Source of the DNA: an uncultured Colwellia sp.
Lineage (GTDB): Bacteria > Pseudomonadota > Gammaproteobacteria > Enterobacterales > Alteromonadaceae
Length of the DNA: 64,000 bases
NCBI GenBank assembly: GCA_913062815.1
Contig: CAJXWZ010000003.1
Span: 103,919 to 167,918 of the forward strand
Direction: 5' to 3'
In this document: positions 49,602-59,604 of the stretch, piece after piece
Layout: every line of letters begins with the position of its first letter
How positions within the stretch are numbered: position 1 is the first letter of the stretch
The notes under the pieces: model-generated
The model's input: only the letters and a program-made list of their open reading frames with translations
Databases searched by the model: none
Told to the model about the DNA's origin: nothing
Made by a program: the position numbers and the translations under genes

Positions 49602-49634
49602 AAACACATTGGATTCATGGACTCGATTACTTTT

Positions 49635-51389
49635 ATGGCATTATCGGTAAATACAAATATTGGCAGCTTATTTGGGCAGCGTATGCTAAACAAAGCGACT
49701 AATCATCAAAGTGTTGCCATGGAGCGGTTAAGCTCCGGTTTGCGAATTAATAGTGCTCGAGATGACGCTGCAGGGCTTTCTATTTCCAACGGTTTTACCT
49801 CTCAAATTAGAGGAACAAATCAAGCGATAAGAAATATTAATGATGGTATTTCGGCTATTCAAACCAGTGATGGCGTTCTTGGCTCAGTTGTTAATAACTT
49901 ACAGAGAATCAGAGAGTTATCTGTTCAAGCTGCCAATAGTACTAATTCTGCGTCAGATAAAAAAGCTATTGCTGCTGAAGTTGATGTATTAATTAAAGAA
50001 ATAGACTTTGTGACTTCTACTACTGCATTTAATGGTAAAAATTTATTTGAACGCGGAGATTTACCTGCATGGGTTGATGAAGAACGCCAATTTAATGTAG
50101 ACCAAATGTTTGGTAATTGGTTAGCAGAGTCTGAGCGCATGATTGAAAGCGCCTATGGATTAAAGGCTGATGGCAAAGAAAATCTTAGTATTGTTTTTGA
50201 TGACGACCCTAACAGCGAGTTTGCAGCAACTGTTAGCTATAATGCAGCAAATGATGATAGTTTAAGCAGAGCAACACAACAAACTCTCACTCTATTTACC
50301 AAAGCGTTCCCAATAGGAAAGGCACCTGATGGAGGTTCTACACCTAATTTTAGTGATAGAACCATTGCTCATGAAATGGTGCATGCTGTTATGGGGCGTA
50401 CTATGGATATGGACTCATTAGAAACTTGGTTTAAAGAAGGTGCGGCTGAACTTATTCATGGCGCAGATGAGAATGTGCTTAACCAATTAATCGCCGAAGA
50501 TGACACTACCAGCCATTTTAGTGCTGTCGACAGAAACAACTATGCCACTGATAATACCTTTTTTAGTGCTTGGGATAGTACAGGTAAACATTACTCACAG
50601 GGTTACGTTGCCGTGAGGTTTTTGCACGATGACATTGTTGCTAATGGTGGCGATGGTCTTAAAGATGTAATGAGTTTTTTAAGTGATGAAGATAACCTTG
50701 CAGGTGGATTAACTTCACTTAACGATGCGTTAGCCCAACTCAATACCGATGGCTTAACATCCTATGCAACAGATGCGGCATTTAAAATAGCCTTTACTGC
50801 AGGAGCAGATAATTACATTCAAACGTTAAATTTATCTAATGAAGATACCGGTGCTATAGGTGGCTTGGACGTTGATGGTGGCGTAGAAAAAACGGCTGAG
50901 TCAGTGGTTGATAATAGTAATATATTTTTATCAACGGATCCTTTAGAAGGCTATAATAATGTCACGGTTGATAGCTCTGGCGTAGTAAATCCTTTACTCG
51001 CTAATTTATATAACATGAAAGTTGGCTCAGAAAGCGACCATAATCTTGAGCTAAGCTTTTTTAGAGTTGATTCAAATGTGCTTGGACTGAATCAACTTGA
51101 TATTGAAACAGATGCAACAGGTGCTATTAACCTTGTTGACAGAGCTCTAGGTTATATATCTGACCAAAGAGCAAACTTAGGTGCCATTGCTAATCGCTTA
51201 GCGAGTACCATTACCGTTAATGAAAGTGTTAGCCAACTTGCAAGTATTAGCCGCTCGCGAATTACTGATGCCGACTTTGCTGCTGAAACCTCTCAATTAA
51301 GTAAACAACAAATTCTACAGCAATCTTCTAGTGCTATGATTTCTCAAGCCAATAGTAGTATCTCGAGTGTATTGAGTCTACTTTCATAA
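49635..51389 (+). CDS. Flagellinolysin: flagellin with inserted zinc metalloprotease domain
   Basis: A flagellin whose exposed domain is replaced by a peptidase. From the ATG at 49635 the protein has 584 residues. Residues 1-140 are the flagellin N-terminal D0/D1 domain (LSSGLRINSARDDAAGLSIS; QAIRNINDGISAIQTSDG) and residues about 461-584 are the C-terminal D1/D0 part. The 300 or so residues between carry HEMVH at 246-250 and WFKEGAAE, whose E268 is the likely third zinc ligand, as in gluzincins and M9-like collagenases. E247 would be the catalytic base. The family is described as flagellinolysin; proteolytic filaments were shown in Clostridium haemolyticum. Activity here is inferred. The gene has its own FliA promoter. 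Confidence 0.93.
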   Translation: MALSVNTNIGSLFGQRMLNKATNHQSVAMERLSSGLRINSARDDAAGLSISNGFTSQIRGTNQAIRNINDGISAIQTSDGVLGSVVNNLQRIRELSVQAANSTNSASDKKAIAAEVDVLIKEIDFVTSTTAFNGKNLFERGDLPAWVDEERQFNVDQMFGNWLAESERMIESAYGLKADGKENLSIVFDDDPNSEFAATVSYNAANDDSLSRATQQTLTLFTKAFPIGKAPDGGSTPNFSDRTIAHEMVHAVMGRTMDMDSLETWFKEGAAELIHGADENVLNQLIAEDDTTSHFSAVDRNNYATDNTFFSAWDSTGKHYSQGYVAVRFLHDDIVANGGDGLKDVMSFLSDEDNLAGGLTSLNDALAQLNTDGLTSYATDAAFKIAFTAGADNYIQTLNLSNEDTGAIGGLDVDGGVEKTAESVVDNSNIFLSTDPLEGYNNVTVDSSGVVNPLLANLYNMKVGSESDHNLELSFFRVDSNVLGLNQLDIETDATGAINLVDRALGYISDQRANLGAIANRLASTITVNESVSQLASISRSRITDADFAAETSQLSKQQILQQSSSAMISQANSSISSVLSLLS

Positions 51390-51518
51390 AACTTAAACAA
51401 TCTAAAAACCCCTTTCAGGCATATTTTTTGCTTTATCTTGAAAAGACTTTCTAATAACTTACATTACTTTAAGATAATAACCTTGAGTGTGTTGTAGAAT
51501 AATCTTTAAAGGATATTA

Positions 51519-52493
51519 ATGAAACCTATTATATTTGTGTGCGGACACAGAAAAGGCGGTACATCCATGTTCCACAATTTATTTGATGGTCATAATGATG
51601 TTAGCGTTTACCCTGTCGATTTAAATATTCTTTATGGCTATTTTCCGCAATTTACTCAAAACTCTTATTCTGTTGAGCAATTAAAAGAAAGACTCAATCG
51701 AGTTATATTTGAAGATCTCCAAACTATCCCAGCCCTTCAGGGGAAAGTAAACTTTCGAGCTTTTAAATCACTGTTTTATGAAAAAGTAAGTCAACACAAT
51801 TTAAATGATATCGACTTGGTGATGACTAGCCTACTTGAGAGTTACTCAGAAACGCACACAAAAAACAATTACTTTAAATATCATTTATTTAAAGAGACAA
51901 GTATTGAGTTATACGCTCAAGAGCTGGCCGAAAAATTTCCAAATGGAAAGTTTCTTCATTTAATTAGAGATCCCCGAGATAACTTTGCATCAATTAGTTC
52001 AGGTTTAGATACTAAATATCAAGGATATGGGGACTCTAAAAACTCCTTAATGTTTAGCATGATAAACAGGGCCTTATACGGATTTAAGATGGCGGCAATA
52101 AACAAGCAACTCCTTGGCGAAAATCGTTACAAAGTTGTACGTTTTGAAGATTTAGCTTCAAATCCAAAAAGTGTCATGACTGATGTATGCCAATGGCTAG
52201 AGATTCCATATCAAGACTGCCTAACAATACCTTCAATTTTTGGAGAGGTAAATCAAGGTAACAATTTTGAAGATATTAAGTTTAATAATGTTAGTAGTGA
52301 GAATGTTGGTAGATGGCGTGAAAGAATTAGCACTGCTGATGCTGCTCTTATTGAGCTAATGTTTAAAGAGGAAATGTTAACTTTTGACTATCAGTTACAG
52401 AGCAGCGATGCTGAAAAAGCAAATAGTATAGGTGAGTTTTACAAATGGATGAATTATAAATATTTATATCACGACAGATTTACTAGCGAGTAA
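51519..52493 (+). CDS. Sulfotransferase family protein
   Basis: A 324-residue PAPS-dependent sulfotransferase. The N-terminal P-loop reads VCGHRKGGTSMF and binds the 5'-phosphosulfate. The second motif, FLHLIRDPRDNFASISSG, is the 3'-phosphate-binding region. The acceptor is unknown. AAAGGA precedes the start by about six bases. It lies between the flagellin and the pseudaminate-type genes, so sulfation of a flagellin glycan or surface polysaccharide is a fair guess but unproven. The 129 bases upstream hold no clear promoter or terminator. Confidence 0.85.
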   Translation: MKPIIFVCGHRKGGTSMFHNLFDGHNDVSVYPVDLNILYGYFPQFTQNSYSVEQLKERLNRVIFEDLQTIPALQGKVNFRAFKSLFYEKVSQHNLNDIDLVMTSLLESYSETHTKNNYFKYHLFKETSIELYAQELAEKFPNGKFLHLIRDPRDNFASISSGLDTKYQGYGDSKNSLMFSMINRALYGFKMAAINKQLLGENRYKVVRFEDLASNPKSVMTDVCQWLEIPYQDCLTIPSIFGEVNQGNNFEDIKFNNVSSENVGRWRERISTADAALIELMFKEEMLTFDYQLQSSDAEKANSIGEFYKWMNYKYLYHDRFTSE

Positions 52494-52500
52494 GTGCATA

Positions 52501-53796
52501 ATGAAATCGAATAAAAATGCTATCGACATGATGGAAGTGCTACAAAAAATAGCGCCATTAAACAGGACACTTGCTAGTAAAGAAACAGATCAAGCCTTAA
52601 AGGTTGTCCAAGAATATTTACCTGGCTCAACAATTAAAGGCTTTACTTGTGGCTCTAAAGTATGGACTTGGCAAATACCTATGCGCTGGGAAGTGACCAA
52701 AGCAACAATAATTGCTGACGGTAAAGTTCTAGTTGATTTTGATTGGCACGTTTTACATTTAGTAAACTACTCACAATCATTTTCTGGCACTATATCAAAG
52801 GAAGAGCTACTAGAACATTTACACTCTGATCCGAAGCACCCTGAGCAAATTCCATTTGTTTTTAGCTTTTACGAGCCTAAATGGGGATTTTGCATTCCAC
52901 ACTCATGGATGGAAAAGTTTACTTACGATAGCTACGATATAGAGATTGAAACTGAATTTGAACAAGGTGATATGAATGTTTTAGAGTACTTTTTACCTGG
53001 AGAATCACAAGAGACCATTATTTTTTGCAACGACATTTGCCACCCATCGCAAGCAAACGACTCATTAACAGGCCTTGTCGCTGCAATGAATATAATGTCT
53101 GAACTAAAAAAAAGAACGAAACGTAAGTATTCTTACCTATTTTTAGCTGTACCTGAAACTATTGGTAGTATAGCCTACTTAGCAAACAACCCCGATGTAA
53201 TAAAGAATGGTATATATGGTATTGTTTGCGAGATGCTAGGCACAGATGGGCCTTTAGTTGGTCAACAAAGCAGAAGTAATGATTATCTAAATTTCATTAT
53301 GCAGCAAGTTTTAAACGAATCAGGCTTAATTTACTCTACAGTACCCTTTTTAAAAAGTGTTGGTAATGACGAGAAATCATTAGATGTTCAAGGGGTTGAT
53401 ATACCAACTATTTCTATTACTCGCTATCCTTATAAAGAATATCATTCAAGTGCAGATAACATAGACTTAATCTGCTCTAAAAAACTTAATGAAGCAAAAG
53501 ATATAATTTTAGGCGTTGTTGATTATTTAGAAAAAGATTATTGCATACAAATGAATCATCCTGGGCCTGTTTTTCTATCAGGCTATGACCTATACCCTGA
53601 CTGGCGCAGTGACCCCAAGCTAGAGCAGTACTGGTTATCTTTCATTGATGTTATGTATGGCATCAATGACAAACAATCAATTATCGAGCTGGCACTATTG
53701 AATGAAATTCCTATAGAGAATTTTTTTTACTGGACAGATGCTTTTTGTCTCAAGAACTTAGCAAGCCAAAAACCGCATGTCATAAATAAAAAATAA
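52501..53796 (+). CDS. DUF4910-type putative zinc hydrolase / aminopeptidase-like protein
   Basis: A 431-residue protein with the M28-like fold of the DUF4910/DUF2172 group. Candidate metal ligands are H181 and D187 (CHPSQANDS), E219 (PETIGS) and H315 (YHSSADN). A C-terminal winged-helix-like tail of about 100 residues follows. Relatives often occur in surface-glycan loci, and their substrate is unknown; peptidase or amidohydrolase activity on a sugar amide are both possible. It starts seven bases after the sulfotransferase stop, so the two are probably co-expressed. Confidence 0.72.
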   Translation: MKSNKNAIDMMEVLQKIAPLNRTLASKETDQALKVVQEYLPGSTIKGFTCGSKVWTWQIPMRWEVTKATIIADGKVLVDFDWHVLHLVNYSQSFSGTISKEELLEHLHSDPKHPEQIPFVFSFYEPKWGFCIPHSWMEKFTYDSYDIEIETEFEQGDMNVLEYFLPGESQETIIFCNDICHPSQANDSLTGLVAAMNIMSELKKRTKRKYSYLFLAVPETIGSIAYLANNPDVIKNGIYGIVCEMLGTDGPLVGQQSRSNDYLNFIMQQVLNESGLIYSTVPFLKSVGNDEKSLDVQGVDIPTISITRYPYKEYHSSADNIDLICSKKLNEAKDIILGVVDYLEKDYCIQMNHPGPVFLSGYDLYPDWRSDPKLEQYWLSFIDVMYGINDKQSIIELALLNEIPIENFFYWTDAFCLKNLASQKPHVINKK

Positions 53797-53832
53797 TTTA
53801 TCCATACGACCTCTACTGCCTTAATTTCATGA

Positions 53833-54939
<1,107 letters not shown>

Positions 54940-54945
54940 GCCTCA

Positions 54946-56109
54946 ATGAGTTCAAAAATGATCCCCTACGGTAAACAAGATATTAGCCAACAAGATATTG
55001 ATACTGTAATACAAGTATTAAAATCTGATTGGTTAACTCAAGGCCCACAAGTTCCATTATTTGAACAGACTTTGGCTACAAAGTGCTCTGTGGGATATGG
55101 TATTGCAGTGAACAGCGCTACTTCTGCATTGCATATCGCTAACCTCGCTTTAGGCGTTGGTAAAAATGATGTTGTTTGGACAAGTCCAATAACATTTGTA
55201 GCAACAGCAAACAGTGCTCTGTATTGTGGTGCCAATGTTGATTTTGTTGATATTGATTTGAACTCTGGCAATATGTCAGTAAAAGCTTTACAAGAAAAGC
55301 TGCTCTGGGCAAAGCAACATAATTGTTTACCTAAAGTGGTTATTCCTGTTCACTTAGCGGGCCAGTCATGTGATATGGAAGCAATCTATGCTCTTTCAAA
55401 AGAGTATGATTTCTCACTCATTGAAGATGCCTCTCATGCTGTAGGAGGTGAATATCAAGGAATGTCGGTGGGCTGCTGTCAATATAGTGACATTACAATA
55501 TTTAGTTTTCATCCAGTAAAAATAATAACCTCCGCAGAAGGTGGTATGGCATTAACCAATGATGCTGAACTTGCTAAAAGGATGAAACTTTTTCGTAGTC
55601 ATGGTATTACTTCAAATAACAATGAAATGACAGAGCCAAGCCATGGTCCTTGGTATTACCAACAAATTTCGCTTGGCTTTAATTATAGAATGACAGACCT
55701 TCAAGCTGCCTTGGGATTATCGCAGTTGTCACGAATTGATGAATTTGTCGATAAGCGTAATGCATTAGCTAAAGTCTATGATGTGGCTTTTTCAGGCTCA
55801 AGTATCAGAGTGTTATCCCCAGTAGAGAATCGAATTTCAGCCTACCATTTATATTTAATTTTATTACCTGATGTAAATAAAGAAAAGCACAAACAAGCCA
55901 TTGTTACTTTAAGAGAACAAGGTATTTGCGCCCATGTGCACTATATTCCTGTGCATTTACAACCTTATTATCAGCAACTTGGTTTTAAGGCTGGAGATTA
56001 TCCCATTGCTGAGCAATATTACCAACGGGTTATATCATTACCTTTATTCCCTAAACTAACCTTAAAAGAACAGTTATACATTATTGAACAAGTGAAAAAC
56101 TTAATATGA
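54946..56109 (+). CDS. pseC: UDP-4-amino-4,6-dideoxy-L-altrose aminotransferase, PseC
   Basis: Transfers an amino group to C4 of the PseB product. The 387-residue PLP enzyme of the DegT/DnrJ/EryC1 family has IPYGKQDISQQDIDTVIQVL at the start, VNSATSALHIANLALGVG, EDASHAVGGEYQG and the PLP lysine K192 in SFHPVKIITSAEGG. Its C-terminal part (HYIPVHLQPYYQ) is typical of the family. Its stop overlaps the next start by four bases (ATGA). Confidence 0.93.
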   Translation: MSSKMIPYGKQDISQQDIDTVIQVLKSDWLTQGPQVPLFEQTLATKCSVGYGIAVNSATSALHIANLALGVGKNDVVWTSPITFVATANSALYCGANVDFVDIDLNSGNMSVKALQEKLLWAKQHNCLPKVVIPVHLAGQSCDMEAIYALSKEYDFSLIEDASHAVGGEYQGMSVGCCQYSDITIFSFHPVKIITSAEGGMALTNDAELAKRMKLFRSHGITSNNNEMTEPSHGPWYYQQISLGFNYRMTDLQAALGLSQLSRIDEFVDKRNALAKVYDVAFSGSSIRVLSPVENRISAYHLYLILLPDVNKEKHKQAIVTLREQGICAHVHYIPVHLQPYYQQLGFKAGDYPIAEQYYQRVISLPLFPKLTLKEQLYIIEQVKNLI

Positions 56110-56966
56110 GGCTTGCACTTGGCACAGCACAGTTTGGTTTAGACTATGGTGTAAGCAATACTCAGGGACAGGTACACCCAGATGAAGTAAAAGAAATTTT
56201 AACTTTTGCAAAACATCAAGGTATCAGTTTACTTGATACTGCTCCGGCATATGGTGGCAGTGAACAGGTCTTAGGCCAAAGTTGTATCACAAGTCAATTC
56301 GAAATTATTAGTAAAATACCAGCTTTAGAAAATGCTAATGCCAACATTGAACAATATGTAAAGACCAGCCTTGAAAAATTAAAGCAAAAGAAGCTCGCTG
56401 GTATTTTATTTCATCATGTTGAAGATGTTATGTCTCTTTCTGAAGGAAGAAAGCGCTTCAAAGCTTTAACAGACATGAAGTTAAGCGGTAAAATAGATAA
56501 AGTAGGCATATCTGTTTATACGCCAAAACAGCTGGATTTTTGTCTTAAAAACCACCCTGTAGACATTGTTCAATTACCACTAAACTGCTTAGATCAACGT
56601 TTTATAAGTACCGGACAACTAGATGAATTAGCAGAGAGAAACATTGAAGTTCATTGTCGCTCTATTTTCTTACAAGGTTTGTTATTAATGGACTTTAAAC
56701 ACCTGCCTGCTTACTTTGAGCCTTTTAAGCATTACTTTAAACATTTTTTAGATACTGCTGAGCAATTAAAAGTGTCCACCTTAAGTTTAGCATTAGCGCT
56801 TGGTTGCCAACAAAGTAGTATTAGTTCAATTGTTGTTGGTTGCTGCAGTGTAAATCAATTATCAGAAATAATTACAGCCTACAAACTAGCAGCGAATATT
56901 GATGAAGATTTATCTTCCCTCGCTTGTGAAGATGTAAAATTACTCATTCCTAGCAATTGGCCTTAA
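56106..56966 (+). CDS. Aldo/keto reductase family protein
   Basis: A 286-residue oxidoreductase of the aldo/keto reductase fold, NAD(P)H-dependent. The start LALGTAQFGLDYGVSN is the family pattern. The catalytic tetrad is represented by D and Y in LLDTAPAYGGSE, the lysine in ISKIPAL and the histidine in LFHHVEDVM. It is not one of the six Pse enzymes. It may build or alter a side chain of the nonulosonate, for example together with the class-III aminotransferase. It overlaps pseC by four bases. Confidence 0.85.
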   Translation: MRLALGTAQFGLDYGVSNTQGQVHPDEVKEILTFAKHQGISLLDTAPAYGGSEQVLGQSCITSQFEIISKIPALENANANIEQYVKTSLEKLKQKKLAGILFHHVEDVMSLSEGRKRFKALTDMKLSGKIDKVGISVYTPKQLDFCLKNHPVDIVQLPLNCLDQRFISTGQLDELAERNIEVHCRSIFLQGLLLMDFKHLPAYFEPFKHYFKHFLDTAEQLKVSTLSLALALGCQQSSISSIVVGCCSVNQLSEIITAYKLAANIDEDLSSLACEDVKLLIPSNWP

Positions 56967-56978
56967 GGAAGTTAACTT

Positions 56979-57542
56979 ATGAATAAATCACTACTTGATG
57001 ATAAGAGTTTTTTAGAGAATGATAATATTTATCTTAGGAATGTTAGCTTAGACGATGTTAACGACAGTTATTATCAATGGTTAAATGACCCACAAGTTAA
57101 TCAGTTTTTAGAAACACGGTTTGTTGTACAATCAAAAACTAAAATTGCGGAGTTTGTTACCAGTAAAGATGGTAACTCTGACGAAATATTATTAGCTATT
57201 TGTGATAAAAAGCATGACTTACATATTGGTAATATAAAGCTTGGCCCCATCAATTGGTACCATCGCCGTGCAGAGATAAGCTTGTTAATTGGCAATAAAT
57301 CCTATTGGGGTAAAGGAATTGCGACCCAAGCTATCGAGCTAATTAGTCAGTTTGCCTTTCAAACCTTGAACTTGAATAAAATAATGGCTGGTGCCTATAA
57401 AAATAACACTGGTAGCATTAAAGCTTTTCAAAAGTGTGGTTATAAAATTGAAGGTGAAGTCGAAGATTATGTTTTAGTGAATAACCTTGGTGTTGCATTA
57501 GTTAAACTTGGCATCACCGCTAAGCAATTTTCACAGCGTTAA
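56979..57542 (+). CDS. GNAT acetyltransferase (RimJ/RimL-like), candidate PseH
   Basis: A 187-residue N-acetyltransferase with IYLRNVSLDDVNDSYYQWLN at the start, LLIGNKSYWGKGIATQAIEL (acetyl-CoA-binding loop) and NNTGSIKAFQKCGYKIEGE. PseH normally acetylates the 4-amino group of the PseC product. A second GNAT domain is fused to PseG downstream, so either could play this role and the other may act on a further amino group. The start has AAGGAAG upstream. Confidence 0.83.
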   Translation: MNKSLLDDKSFLENDNIYLRNVSLDDVNDSYYQWLNDPQVNQFLETRFVVQSKTKIAEFVTSKDGNSDEILLAICDKKHDLHIGNIKLGPINWYHRRAEISLLIGNKSYWGKGIATQAIELISQFAFQTLNLNKIMAGAYKNNTGSIKAFQKCGYKIEGEVEDYVLVNNLGVALVKLGITAKQFSQR

Positions 57543-57558
57543 AAAGTGAATTATAATC

Positions 57559-58326
57559 ATGAGCATTAATGTCATATTACAAGCAAGATTTTCATCCTCT
57601 CGTCTTCCAGGGAAGGTATTAAAAAAAATTGTTAACAAGCCTATGTTAGCACTTCAGATAGAACGGATAAAAGAAGCGAAACTAATTGATAAGATCATTG
57701 TCGCTACAAGCGTTAATAAGGATGATGATGCTATTGAGGAATTATGTAGAAAGTTATCTATTTCTTGTTATAGAGGTAGCTTAGATGATGTATTAGATCG
57801 TTATTGGCAAACAAGTAAACAATTTCCTAGTCGGCACATAGTGCGTCTTACCGGTGATTGCCCATTAATTGAACCTTGCATAATTGATCAAGTCATTACT
57901 TTGCACCTTGCACAAAAAGCGGATTACACTAGCAATTGCTTTACACCTTGTCTACCTGATGGACTCGATGTTGAAATATTAACTAAAGCCGCTTTAGGAA
58001 AAAGTTGGCAACAAGCTGAAAAGCCCTCTGAACGAGAACATGTGACACAATACATCCTTAATAATGAAGAGTTATTTAATTTTGCAAATTATCAGCACAC
58101 ACCAGACTTATCTATGCATAGATGGACGGTTGATGAGCCTGAAGACTTTGAGTTAATCGATAAAATTTATCAACATTTTTACCCAAACACCTCACACTTT
58201 ACCATGGAAGACATACTTGATTTGCTTACAAAACAGCCTACATTGAACGATATAAACAAAAAATTTAACCGTAATCAAGGTTTAGCAACTTCCAAAGTAT
58301 TAGATAGGGAACAAGGCTATGACTAA
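57559..58326 (+). CDS. SpsF-like cytidylyltransferase, candidate for nonulosonate activation
   Basis: A 255-residue nucleotidyltransferase of the SpsF type, with the signature VILQARFSSSRLPGKVL at the N-terminus, IIVATSVNKDDDAIE, YRGSLDDVLDRYW and 'RLTGDCPLIEP'. This is the place where PseF, the CMP-pseudaminate synthetase, is expected, but a PseF/NeuA-type sequence (IPARGGSKRIP) is absent. It may therefore make the CMP-sugar, or another nucleotide sugar. It overlaps the next gene by eight bases. Confidence 0.82.
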   Translation: MSINVILQARFSSSRLPGKVLKKIVNKPMLALQIERIKEAKLIDKIIVATSVNKDDDAIEELCRKLSISCYRGSLDDVLDRYWQTSKQFPSRHIVRLTGDCPLIEPCIIDQVITLHLAQKADYTSNCFTPCLPDGLDVEILTKAALGKSWQQAEKPSEREHVTQYILNNEELFNFANYQHTPDLSMHRWTVDEPEDFELIDKIYQHFYPNTSHFTMEDILDLLTKQPTLNDINKKFNRNQGLATSKVLDREQGYD

Positions 58327-59602
58327 ATACTTCAGTCAATCAGAACATTTACTTGAGCGAGCCGAACAAAGTATTCCGTTAGGTTCACAAACATTTAGTA
58401 AATCTAAAACTGCCTATCCTTTTGGAGTTTCACCATTTTTTATTGAACGTGGCAAAGGTTGCCAAGTATGGGATGTTGATGATAACCAATACACTGATTT
58501 TGTCAGTGGTTTATTATCAGTTTCACTAGGGTATTGTGATGCGGATGTTGATGCCGCGGTAATAGAGCAATTAAAATCTGGCGTCACTTTTTCACTGCCT
58601 CATAAATTAGAGATGGAAGTTGCTGAAATGATCATTGATATGGTGCCATGTGCCGAAATGATTCGTTTTGGTAAAAACGGCAGTGATGCAACTTCTGCGG
58701 CAATTCGTTTAGCTAGGGCTTTTACACAAAATGAGCATATAGCAGTTTGCGGATATCATGGTTGGCAAGATTGGTATATTGGTTCTACTACTCGTGATTT
58801 AGGAGTGCCTGTAGCAACTAAAGCGCTGACTCACAGTTTTCATTACAACGATATAGCATCATTAAAAAACATATTAAGCCAGAATAAATTTGCAGCCATT
58901 ATTATGGAGCCGATGAATGTGGCTTACCCAGAAAATAACTTTTTACAGGAAGTTAAAAGTCTCTGTCATCAACATGGTGCATTACTGATTTTTGATGAAA
59001 TGATCACAGGCTTTCGCTTCGCTCAAGGAGGCGCACAAGCGTTATTTGGAGTTACACCAGATTTAGCTACTTTTGGTAAAGGTATGGCTAATGGTTACCC
59101 CATTTCTGCAGTCGTTGGTCGTAAAGATATAATGATGCTAATGGAAGACATTTTCTTTTCAGGAACTTTTGCCGGAGAAACCTTGTCACTTGCGGCAACA
59201 AAAGCTGTATTAACTAAAATTAACACTAACGATGTGCTACCTCATATTCATAATATAGGCAAACAGCTAATGAAAGGCCTACAACAATTACTTGCTGATA
59301 TGGGTAACCCTACTTGGCTTAAACTTTGCGGTCACCCTAGTTGGTCTTTCCTACAGATTTTAGACTGCACGCATTATTCTAGTTGGCAATTAAAGTCGTT
59401 ATTTTTACAAGAAATGGCGCAAAAAGGCTTTTTGCTCGGCGGCGGTCATAACCTCAATTATGCCCATCAATTTAAAGATATTGAAGATTTACTAATCGCT
59501 TATAATGAAGTACTGCCTTTAATTGCTGAAACTATTAAGCAACGAAATTTTGATGACATTTTTCACGGTAAGGTACTAAAACCTTTATTTAAGGTCCGCT
59601 AA
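58319..59602 (+). CDS. Class-III aminotransferase (glutamate-1-semialdehyde aminomutase-like)
   Basis: A 427-residue PLP enzyme similar in fold to HemL. The PLP lysine is K254 in TFGKGMANGYPISAVVGR, and the cofactor-binding aspartate lies in LLIFDEMITGFRF. RFGKNGSDATSAAIRLAR binds the phosphate. HemL itself is a single housekeeping gene normally found elsewhere, so this copy is likely a sugar or side-chain aminotransferase of the glycan pathway. Its substrate cannot be read from sequence. It overlaps the SpsF-like gene by eight bases. Confidence 0.85.
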   Translation: MTKYFSQSEHLLERAEQSIPLGSQTFSKSKTAYPFGVSPFFIERGKGCQVWDVDDNQYTDFVSGLLSVSLGYCDADVDAAVIEQLKSGVTFSLPHKLEMEVAEMIIDMVPCAEMIRFGKNGSDATSAAIRLARAFTQNEHIAVCGYHGWQDWYIGSTTRDLGVPVATKALTHSFHYNDIASLKNILSQNKFAAIIMEPMNVAYPENNFLQEVKSLCHQHGALLIFDEMITGFRFAQGGAQALFGVTPDLATFGKGMANGYPISAVVGRKDIMMLMEDIFFSGTFAGETLSLAATKAVLTKINTNDVLPHIHNIGKQLMKGLQQLLADMGNPTWLKLCGHPSWSFLQILDCTHYSSWQLKSLFLQEMAQKGFLLGGGHNLNYAHQFKDIEDLLIAYNEVLPLIAETIKQRNFDDIFHGKVLKPLFKVR

Positions 59603-59604
59603 TA

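Noticed and set aside
49617-49635. Earlier ATG at 49617 as flagellin start
   Set aside because: It would leave about eight bases of leader after the predicted sigma-28 start site, and flagellins normally begin at the later ATG (MALSVNTN).
58319-59602. hemL, glutamate-1-semialdehyde aminomutase of haem synthesis
   Set aside because: The fold and PLP lysine agree, but the context between SpsF-like and PseG genes points to a sugar-pathway aminotransferase.
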